A DNA stretch of 10,713 nucleotides from assembly GCA_003231795.1 (NCBI GenBank), contig QIJI01000355.1:1-10713 (forward strand). Direction: 5' to 3'. Shown one piece after another: positions 5,256 through 10,713 of the stretch. A program made the position numbers and the translations under genes. The DNA comes from Gammaproteobacteria bacterium. GTDB taxonomy: Bacteria > Pseudomonadota > Gammaproteobacteria > GCA-001735895. Each line of letters starts with the position of its first letter. Within the stretch, counting starts at the first letter, position 1. Under the pieces are notes generated by a model. It saw nothing but the letters and a program-made list of their open reading frames with translations. It ran no database searches and was not told the origin of the DNA.

Positions 5256-6215
5256 TTATGTTGGTTCTATTAGATTCAGGTGCCTGGCAACAGCAATCCA
5301 GGAGCCTGCCAATCCAAGTAGAGTACTAGATGTTATCAGAATGATAAAGTCGTGAAATGAAAAAGTGACTAATGTCAGCTCTGACTGGTAAAGCAAATTG
5401 AGTCGCTCCAGCGGGCCCGAAATCGCGAGATAGCCGATTTCGACAATTAACCAGGATATCAGCCCTCCCAGCATTCCGTACCAGACCCCACCGTACAAAA
5501 AAGGACGACGTATAAATGCATCGGTCCCGCCGATCAGTTTGGTTACGATGATTTCCTGGTAGCGATTTTGAATGTCCAGTCGTATCGTGTTTCCGATAAT
5601 TAGTAAAACAGCACAGCTGAACAGAATCGTGATAATTATGACTGATCGTTTTGCAATCTCGATGATCGTGTAAAGCCGCTCCAGCCATTCGGTGTCCAGT
5701 TTGGCAATTTCGACGTCAGGTATTGCCTGCAATGCGTTGAGCAAGTTCTTTATTTCGAACGTGTCTACATCATCGGGGGGCTCAACAATAATCGTATGCG
5801 GCAGTGGATTACTGCTCAATGTATCGATACTTTTGCCAAACCCTGAGTCTTCACGAAATTGCTTGAGTGACTGGTCACGCGAAATGAACTCGGTTGAAAC
5901 GACGTTTTCGAAAGTTTTGATTTGTTGTTCAACGGCGCGTGCCTGTTTTTCACTAATTGTCAGATCCAGGTACAGACTTATTTGTGAACTCGAGCGAAAA
6001 TCTCCTGACAGCGCATCGATATTTTTGAGAAACAGATAAAAACCGCCGGGCAGAGACAAGGTAATACCGATTACCGCCACTGTCATAATCGTGGTTGTCG
6101 GGGCCTGGTATATTTTTCCAAGGCTGAACACCAGTGACTGCAGATGGTGAATCAAGTAGGCGAAAATACGATTCGTTGTGGCTAGTTTCTGGCGCCGGAT
6201 ATTAGCCCCCATCAT
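5256..6215 (-). CDS. ftsX: Cell division protein FtsX
   Basis: Permease-like partner of FtsE. The complex sits at the divisome and, in well-studied bacteria, uses ATP hydrolysis to switch on septal peptidoglycan hydrolysis through EnvC-like activators. At 319 aa it has the FtsX topology: a basic cytoplasmic N-terminus, TM1 at about 41-63 (TTTIMTVAVIGITLSLPGGF), a periplasmic domain of about 64-189 that includes ISLYLD and ISRDQSLKQF, then three C-terminal spans at about 190-209, 238-266 and 288-310. The segment EIIVTKLIGGTDAFIRRPF (221-239) is the typical cytoplasmic loop with KLIGGTxxFIRRPFL. The ATG shares one base with the ftsE stop (TAATG), and a second ATG follows directly, so the start could be one codon later. 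An AGGA lies 7 bases upstream. It is operonic with ftsY and ftsE. Confidence 0.96.
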   Translation of the reverse strand: MMGANIRRQKLATTNRIFAYLIHHLQSLVFSLGKIYQAPTTTIMTVAVIGITLSLPGGFYLFLKNIDALSGDFRSSSQISLYLDLTISEKQARAVEQQIKTFENVVSTEFISRDQSLKQFREDSGFGKSIDTLSSNPLPHTIIVEPPDDVDTFEIKNLLNALQAIPDVEIAKLDTEWLERLYTIIEIAKRSVIIITILFSCAVLLIIGNTIRLDIQNRYQEIIVTKLIGGTDAFIRRPFLYGGVWYGMLGGLISWLIVEIGYLAISGPLERLNLLYQSELTLVTFSFHDFIILITSSTLLGLAGSWIAVARHLNLIEPT

Positions 6216-6916
6216 TAATTATCCTGGTCGTAGGCATGGCCAACCTGCGTGGTATCGAGATCGTTGAGAATAAGTTTTCCGTGCTCCAGCGTCATGCGCG
6301 GTTTATCCAGTTCATCGATCAATGCGAGATCGTGACTGGCTACCATTACGGTTACACCTACCCGATTGAAATCGACAAAAATCTGCATGATTTCGCGTGA
6401 CAGGACCGGATCGAGATTACCGGTCGGTTCGTCCGCCAGTAAAATCATCGGTTTGTGTACTACCGCGCGTGCGATTCCGACACGCTGTTGCTCACCCCCG
6501 GAGAGAGTGATTGGCATCGACTTCTCTTTGTGTAACAGGCCTACTTTGTCCAGTGCGGCCCGCGTTCGCCTGGCAATCTCCGCTCGACGGTAGCCTTGAA
6601 TCAGCAATGGTAGCGCAACATTATCAAACACCGGCCGGTCGAACAATAGTTGGTGGTCCTGAAAGATGATACCGATATTGCGGCGAATATAGGGCACTCG
6701 AAATCGTGCCACGGTGTTCAGATTGATACGGTTTAGCAGCGCCTGCCCGCGGGTTGGCTTTTCGATCAGCGCGATAATTTTGAGTACAGTGCTTTTACCG
6801 GCACCCGAATGGCCGGTCAGGAATGCCATTTCACCTTTGGCCAGTTGCAACGAAACGTTATTCAGTGCTTCGTAGCCGCCCTCAAACCGTTTGGTGACAT
6901 TGTGAAACTCGATCAT
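6215..6916 (-). CDS. ftsE: Cell division ATP-binding protein FtsE
   Basis: Cytoplasmic ABC ATPase that pairs with FtsX at the division septum. The 233 residues start at MIEFHNVTKRFEGG. Walker A is GHSGAGKST (35-43; the more usual second residue is Pro), Q-loop Gln86 is in FQDHQLL, the ABC signature is LSGGEQQRVGIARA (138-151), Walker B with catalytic Glu163 is ILLADEPTGNLD (158-169), and the switch His195 is in SHD. The ATG at 6916 lies 7 bases after the ftsY stop. An earlier in-frame start at 6985 would overlap ftsY by about 60 bases and adds residues unlike any FtsE, so it is rejected. It has about ten more C-terminal residues than the usual FtsE length of roughly 222. Confidence 0.96.
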   Translation of the reverse strand: MIEFHNVTKRFEGGYEALNNVSLQLAKGEMAFLTGHSGAGKSTVLKIIALIEKPTRGQALLNRINLNTVARFRVPYIRRNIGIIFQDHQLLFDRPVFDNVALPLLIQGYRRAEIARRTRAALDKVGLLHKEKSMPITLSGGEQQRVGIARAVVHKPMILLADEPTGNLDPVLSREIMQIFVDFNRVGVTVMVASHDLALIDELDKPRMTLEHGKLILNDLDTTQVGHAYDQDN

Positions 6917-6923
6917 CGGGAGA

Positions 6924-7889
6924 TCAGGTGTCCGTAAGCAGCGCGTCGACAAATTCGTCGCTGTCAAAAAGACGTAAATCGTCAACGGCTTCGCCGACTC
7001 CGATATATCGAATCGGCGTATTTAACTGTTCTGCGACGCCGAAGATCATGCCTCCTTTGGCGGTGCCATCAAGTTTGCTCAGCACGATACCGGTGACACC
7101 GATGCTATCCTTGAATTTACTGGCCTGGGTCGTTGCGTTCTGACCGGTACCGGCATCGAGCACCAACAAGGTTTCATGAGGGGCTTCGGGATCAAGCTTG
7201 GTCATTACGCGTTTGATTTTTTCGAGCTCGTCCATCAGACTCATTTGTGTATGCAAACGCCCAGCAGTATCGGCAATTAATACATCAATGTCACGTGATT
7301 GTGCCGATTGCAAGGCATCAAAAATAACCGAAGCTGAATCTGCTCCCTGGCCTTGTTTGATTACTGGTACTTCAAGGCGATCTCCCCAGCTTTGAAGTTG
7401 CTCGACCGCGGCAGCACGAAAGGTATCTCCAGCCGCAAGCATGACTTTAAGACCCTGTTGTTTGAATTGTTGCGCCAGCTTGCCGACAGTTGTGGTTTTA
7501 CCCGCGCCGTTGACACCGATCATCAGTATGACGAAAGGTTTACGCGATGTATCGATAATCAGCGGCACCGCGCAGGGCGCCAGAATCCCGGACATGATAA
7601 CTTTTAACGTAGCCATCAAGCCATCACCATCGGATAGCTGTTTACGCTGCAAAGATTCGGTCAATTGCGTGGTAATTTTCCGGGTTGCCTGCATTCCGAC
7701 ATCTGCCATTAACAATTGGTCTTCAAGCTGTTCGAGCAATGCACCGTCGATTTGCTTCTTACCCAACAGCAGGTCGCCCAGTCCTGAAGACAGGCTATCT
7801 CTGGTTTTCGAGAGGCGTTGGCGCAGGGATGCGAATAGACCACCAGGCGATTCGTTTTCTTTTTTGTCGGCGGAATTAAATCCGAACAT
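6924..7889 (-). CDS. ftsY: Signal recognition particle receptor FtsY
   Basis: SRP-type GTPase at the inner membrane that docks SRP-ribosome complexes with the Sec translocon. From MFGFNSADKK it is 321 aa. The N domain (about 15-105) is followed by the G domain: P-loop GVNGAGKTTT (125-134), DTFRAAAVEQLQ (155-166), DTAGR (207-211) and SKLDGTAKGG (271-280), ending with the usual YIGVGE and LRLFD. It lacks the long acidic A domain of Escherichia coli FtsY and has only a short charged N-terminal segment (KKENES). An alternative ATG at 7907 adds six residues (MLFGKT). I prefer 7889 because MFGF is the common FtsY opening, a GGA lies a suitable distance upstream, and the candidate promoter would put the transcript start almost at 7907. 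It is the first gene of the ftsY-ftsE-ftsX-receiver operon and divergent from rsmD. Confidence 0.95.
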   Translation of the reverse strand: MFGFNSADKKENESPGGLFASLRQRLSKTRDSLSSGLGDLLLGKKQIDGALLEQLEDQLLMADVGMQATRKITTQLTESLQRKQLSDGDGLMATLKVIMSGILAPCAVPLIIDTSRKPFVILMIGVNGAGKTTTVGKLAQQFKQQGLKVMLAAGDTFRAAAVEQLQSWGDRLEVPVIKQGQGADSASVIFDALQSAQSRDIDVLIADTAGRLHTQMSLMDELEKIKRVMTKLDPEAPHETLLVLDAGTGQNATTQASKFKDSIGVTGIVLSKLDGTAKGGMIFGVAEQLNTPIRYIGVGEAVDDLRLFDSDEFVDALLTDT

Positions 7890-7916
7890 CGTTTTTCCAA
7901 ATAACATTTTTCAGGC

Positions 7917-7944
7917 ACAATATGCTAACAGAAAGCGATTCCAA
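7917..7944 (-). promoter_or_regulatory. Candidate promoter of the ftsY operon
   Basis: In the ftsY/rsmD divergent gap, read on the minus strand: TTGGAA (7944-7939), 16 bases, then TATTGT (7922-7917), each 4 of 6 to the sigma-70 consensus. The start point would fall about 10 bases or less upstream of the ATG at 7907 and about 20-25 bases upstream of the ATG at 7889. Weak by sequence; supported mainly by position, since the gap is only about 60-80 bases. Confidence 0.3.
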
Positions 7945-7968
7945 CTGTGCACACCGAGTCGGTAAAAT

Positions 7969-8532
7969 ATGAAATCCCAGGTTAGAATTATCGCAGGTCT
8001 TTGGCGCGGCACTAAAATATCGGTTACCGATGCACAAGGTTTGCGTCCGACCCCTGATCGTATCCGTGAAACCCTGTTTAACTGGCTCGATTCGCATTGT
8101 CGGGAGGCAGTAGTACTCGATTGCTTTGCCGGGTCGGGGGTGCTGGGATTCGAAGCCTTGTCGCGAGGTGCAAAGCAACTGGTGGCGATCGAACAACTAC
8201 CAGAAGCCGTCGCGAGATTACGCGAACTGGCGACCCGATTAGATGCGACACAGGCGCAAATCATTGATGCGGATATGACCGGGGTTATCGAACAACTGGG
8301 GCCGGGTTTCGACCTGGTTTTTATCGATCCTCCTTATGCTGAACCCGAGTTGCGCGGACGGGTGTTCAGGCTGCTCGAAGCTGCGGGTTGTTTGCGTGAT
8401 GCAGCCAGGGTTTATTTCGAATGGCCGTATCAGGAATCGTTCGAACTGCCTTCGTCACGGCTTCACTGGTTAAAGCAGAAGCGTGCTGGACAGGTCAATT
8501 ACGCTATAGCCGAATGGCGGCTAACTGGTTAA
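7969..8532 (+). CDS. rsmD: 16S rRNA (guanine-966 N2)-methyltransferase RsmD
   Basis: SAM-dependent enzyme that methylates G966 of 16S rRNA in the 30S subunit. The 187 residues are full length. N-terminal RIIAGLWRGTKI (6-17) and LRPTPDRIRETLFNWL (25-40) are RsmD hallmarks. The SAM-binding motif I is VLDCFAGSGVLGFEALSRGA (49-68), the acidic ribose contact is Glu75 in VAIEQ, and the catalytic N-methyltransferase motif DPPY is at 120-123. A late FEWPYQ is also typical. It is divergent from ftsY, the usual rsmD-ftsY arrangement in gammaproteobacteria, and leads a short run with coaD and a ferredoxin gene. The Shine-Dalgarno is poor. The start is fixed by the conserved N-terminus. Confidence 0.96.
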   Translation: MKSQVRIIAGLWRGTKISVTDAQGLRPTPDRIRETLFNWLDSHCREAVVLDCFAGSGVLGFEALSRGAKQLVAIEQLPEAVARLRELATRLDATQAQIIDADMTGVIEQLGPGFDLVFIDPPYAEPELRGRVFRLLEAAGCLRDAARVYFEWPYQESFELPSSRLHWLKQKRAGQVNYAIAEWRLTG

Positions 8533-8576
8533 ACTTTGCCGATCTCGCCAGCGCTGTGCATCAACTGAGGTAATTT

Positions 8577-9065
8577 ATGACGGCTACCGCCATTTATCCT
8601 GGAACATTCGACCCGGTTACCCGGGGTCATATCGATATTTGCGAACGCGCTTTAAAAATGTTCGATCATGTGGTTATCGGCGTTGCTGACAGTCTTGCCA
8701 AGCAGCCATTTTTCGACATTAATGAACGTTTCGACATGCTCGAAACCGTGTTTGCAGGTAACGATCGAATTTCGATCAAACCGTTTTCAGGCCTGCTGAT
8801 CGATGTTGCACGTGAGAGTAATGCCAATGTCATAATTCGAGGATTACGCGCGATATCCGATTTCGAATATGAGGTCCAGTTGGCCGGTATGAACCGCTCG
8901 TTGGCTCCGGAAATAGAAACAGTTTTTCTGACCGCAGCGCAACACTACGCCTTTGTATCATCAAGTCTGGTGCGTGAAATCGCGCGGCTAGACGGTGATG
9001 TTTCCGAATTCCTGCATCCTGAGATTTTGCGGCGGTTGACTGAAAAGTTAAAGACTGTCAAATGA
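8577..9065 (+). CDS. coaD: Phosphopantetheine adenylyltransferase
   Basis: Penultimate enzyme of coenzyme A synthesis: it transfers AMP from ATP to 4'-phosphopantetheine, giving dephospho-CoA. The 162 residues match the usual length. The nucleotidyltransferase motif is GTFDPVTRGH (9-18), with His18 the TxGH histidine. RGLRAISDFEYEVQLAGMNR (88-107) carries the substrate-binding arginines, and SSSLVREIA (128-136) is the second nucleotide-binding motif (the ISSS-type signature). A Shine-Dalgarno TGAGGT at 8566-8571 lies 5 bases before the ATG. The gap from rsmD is 44 bases and to the ferredoxin gene 14 bases, so the three are likely co-transcribed. Confidence 0.97.
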   Translation: MTATAIYPGTFDPVTRGHIDICERALKMFDHVVIGVADSLAKQPFFDINERFDMLETVFAGNDRISIKPFSGLLIDVARESNANVIIRGLRAISDFEYEVQLAGMNRSLAPEIETVFLTAAQHYAFVSSSLVREIARLDGDVSEFLHPEILRRLTEKLKTVK

Positions 9066-9079
9066 GAGCGAGATAAGCC

Positions 9080-9331
9080 GTGGCATTGATGATTACTGAC
9101 GAATGTATCAATTGCGATGTATGCGAGCCCGAATGCCCCAACGACGCGATCTATCCCGGTGAGGAATATTATGAAATTGATCCACTGCTGTGCACCGAAT
9201 GTGTCGGACATTTTGAAACTTCACAGTGTGTCGAGGTCTGCCCGGTGGACTGTATTCCGCTCAATCCCGATATCGTAGAAACACAGGATCAGCTAATGGA
9301 AAAATACAAACAGCTTACGGCGGTTGATTAA
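9080..9331 (+). CDS. 2[4Fe-4S] ferredoxin, YfhL / Allochromatium type
   Basis: Small cytoplasmic electron carrier with two [4Fe-4S] clusters, 83 aa. The start is GTG at 9080, giving MALMITDECINC, the opening shared by this family; the in-frame ATG three codons later would remove that conserved beginning. Cluster motif one is C9-x2-C12-x2-C15-x3-C19-P; motif two is C38-x2-C41-x8-C50-x3-C54-P. A ninth Cys, C58, follows in CPVDCI. The eight-residue spacing in the second motif and the C-terminal extension are marks of the Allochromatium vinosum (Alvin-like) group, which includes Escherichia coli YfhL. The gene directly after coaD is a common arrangement in gammaproteobacteria. Its redox partner cannot be told from context. 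The symbol could be yfhL or fdx. Confidence 0.94.
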   Translation: MALMITDECINCDVCEPECPNDAIYPGEEYYEIDPLLCTECVGHFETSQCVEVCPVDCIPLNPDIVETQDQLMEKYKQLTAVD

Positions 9332-9355
9332 TCAGGGGCTCCTTAAGCTGCGAAC

Positions 9356-10713
9356 TTAAAAACCCCCGACAGCGCCTTCGCTGCGATTGTCATATGCAGC
9401 TTCCAGATAATTCTTTTCATTTAATCGAATGGCCTTGATACGGCCCAGATAACCAGGTGGCTGCTCTACGGTCACATGTCCACGCTGCTGCAGACCGGTT
9501 ATCACTTCAGGCGAAAACTTGAATTCGTCCATATACAGTTTGTTCGGCAGGAACTGATGATGTACGCGTGGAAACTGCACCGCACGGTCGATATCGAGAC
9601 CGCTGACCAGCACCCGGTAAATGGTCTGTATTACGCTACTGATAATTCTCGGCCCACCTGCTGCTCCGAGAGCCATTACAATCCTGCCGTCTTTCTCTAC
9701 CAGCGTTGGGCTCATCGAACTCAACGGGCGTTTCCCGGGCTGTACCAGGTTTCCCTGGCCCTGGAGCAGGCCGTAAGCATTGGGTTCCCCCGGACGAGTG
9801 GTGAAATCGTCCATTTCATTGTTGAGTGAAATGCCATACTTTTCCGATACCACGCCGGAGCCATAACTACCGTTCAGCGTTACTGTCATCGATATCGCAT
9901 TTCCGTCAGCATCGAGGATCGAAAACTGGGTCGTTTCGTTTGAATCGTCGGACGGACTTTCGACCAACGGTGCAAGCTGCGCGGTACGGGCGATATCGAT
10001 GCTGGCCGCCATTTTGTCGAGATATTCGGGCGAAAGTATTTTATCGAATGGATTTTGGTGATAGTCCGGATCTCCTAACAGGGCACGTCCCCTGAACGAA
10101 CGATTCAGGACTTCCGCCATCAGGTGTATTTCATCGACGCTTAGCGGGGCCTGTTTCTGAATGTCGATTCTTTTAAACAGTTCGAAGGCCGCCTTGATCA
10201 CGACCCCACCGCTGCTCGGTGGGGGCATCAGATACAAACGATGTCCGTTAAATTCGGTTTCCAGTGGTGACAGCCAGCGTACCTGGTAAGCGGCCATGTC
10301 GGCAGTCGTAATGACACCACCGGCCGCCTGAACAGAATCGGCAATATCGCGCGCAACATCACCGCGGTAAATACCTGCTGGACCCTGATCCCGAAACAAT
10401 TCAAGCGCGGCTGCAAGCGCCGGTTGCTTCAATACCTCTCCCGGGAGGTAATGTTGTTGAGAGTCTTTGTAAAAATGACGCATACCGGCGGCATTAAAAC
10501 GTTCTTTCTGGGATTCCAGGTAACGCGATTCGGTCCCTGAAAACTCGATGCCATCGGTAGCGAGTCCGAGGGCTGTATCGAATAACTCGGTCCACTTCAG
10601 GCGACCATACTTTTGATGCAGCGCCCACAGGCCCGCGGCGACTCCCGGGACGCCAACCGCAGTGCCACCGTTCCAGGAGGCGCCCTTTTCGAGATTGATG
10701 TAAAAATCCGGTG
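9356..10713 (-). CDS. ggt: Gamma-glutamyltransferase (N-terminus outside window)
   Basis: Periplasmic N-terminal-nucleophile enzyme that cleaves the gamma-glutamyl bond of glutathione and transfers the glutamyl group to water or amino acids. The frame is open to the last base of the window, so the internal ATG at 10483 is not the start; about 450 residues are present, and the signal peptide and first ~100 residues are missing. The large-subunit part includes GGTAVGVPGV and MPPPSSGG. The autoprocessing site is NETTQFS, with the nucleophile the first Thr at 9934-9932. The small subunit shows GISLNNEMDDF, NAYGLLQGQGNLVQPGKRPLSSMSPT (oxyanion-hole Ser pair) and AAGGPRIISSV, and ends RSEGAVGGF. 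The Glu of NNEMDDF is Gln in Escherichia coli Ggt, a common variant. It is convergent with the ferredoxin gene across 24 bases, with no strong terminator between them. Confidence 0.95.
   Translation of the reverse strand, partial: PDFYINLEKGASWNGGTAVGVPGVAAGLWALHQKYGRLKWTELFDTALGLATDGIEFSGTESRYLESQKERFNAAGMRHFYKDSQQHYLPGEVLKQPALAAALELFRDQGPAGIYRGDVARDIADSVQAAGGVITTADMAAYQVRWLSPLETEFNGHRLYLMPPPSSGGVVIKAAFELFKRIDIQKQAPLSVDEIHLMAEVLNRSFRGRALLGDPDYHQNPFDKILSPEYLDKMAASIDIARTAQLAPLVESPSDDSNETTQFSILDADGNAISMTVTLNGSYGSGVVSEKYGISLNNEMDDFTTRPGEPNAYGLLQGQGNLVQPGKRPLSSMSPTLVEKDGRIVMALGAAGGPRIISSVIQTIYRVLVSGLDIDRAVQFPRVHHQFLPNKLYMDEFKFSPEVITGLQQRGHVTVEQPPGYLGRIKAIRLNEKNYLEAAYDNRSEGAVGGF

Noticed and set aside
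6917..6985. An upstream start for ftsE at 6985
   Set aside because: It would overlap ftsY by about 60 bases and add residues absent from FtsE; the ATG at 6916 gives the family-typical opening.
7441..7965. A 174-codon open frame on the plus strand opposite ftsY
   Set aside because: It lies wholly antisense to the well-supported ftsY G and N domains, has a low-complexity Ser/Pro/Arg-rich translation and no recognisable motif.
9343..9359. TTAAG / CTTAA between the ferredoxin gene and ggt as a bidirectional terminator
   Set aside because: A 5-bp AT-rich stem without a U-tract; not a credible intrinsic terminator.
10481..10483. ATG as the start of a 375-aa gamma-glutamyltransferase
   Set aside because: The frame stays open to the window edge and encodes conserved large-subunit sequence upstream, so this Met is internal.

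Overview
The window reads as ordinary chromosome of a gammaproteobacterium. The run ftsY-ftsE-ftsX-(response regulator)-rpoH on the minus strand, flanked by divergent rsmD-coaD-fdx, is a classic gammaproteobacterial neighbourhood. The ferredoxin is of the Allochromatium vinosum / YfhL type, and the terminal oxidase module (ctaD-small ORF-ctaG-ctaE) is of the kind carried by aerobic, often marine or environmental gammaproteobacteria. I cannot name a genus. No mobile element, tRNA, rRNA or CRISPR array is visible.

Layout. 1-3013 (+): the end of an aa3-type cytochrome c oxidase operon. It holds subunit I (5' end cut by the window), a 44-aa single-span membrane protein, the copper chaperone CtaG/Cox11 and subunit III. 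The small ORF and ctaG overlap by ATGA, which argues that both are translated. 3134-4127 (-): rpoH (sigma-32) with its own Rho-independent terminator, Shine-Dalgarno, candidate sigma-70 promoter and a near-perfect CIRCE operator (HrcA site) over the predicted start point. 4128-4421: a gene-free spacer with an imperfect inverted repeat and three 15-bp tandem repeats. 4417-7907 (-): ftsY, ftsE, ftsX and a protein of two receiver domains, tightly packed as one operon. 7969-9331 (+): rsmD, coaD and a 2[4Fe-4S] ferredoxin. 9356-10713 (-): gamma-glutamyltransferase, N-terminus outside the window.

How they fit. FtsY is the SRP receptor that brings ribosomes making inner-membrane proteins to the translocon. 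FtsE/FtsX form the ABC-like complex that controls peptidoglycan hydrolysis at the septum. RpoH drives the heat-shock regulon. The oxidase genes form a separate respiratory unit that converges on rpoH. RsmD (16S rRNA methylation) and CoaD (coenzyme A synthesis) are housekeeping enzymes.

Most worth a second look: (1) the CIRCE element before rpoH, which would place the sigma-32 gene under the HrcA repressor, together with a possible H-type pseudoknot in the leader; (2) an output-less double receiver protein inserted between ftsX and rpoH, whose first domain lacks the phospho-acceptor Asp and whose second has Lys at the position of CheY Asp13; (3) a CtaG with Ser in place of the conserved membrane-proximal Cys; (4) the 44-aa protein between ctaD and ctaG.
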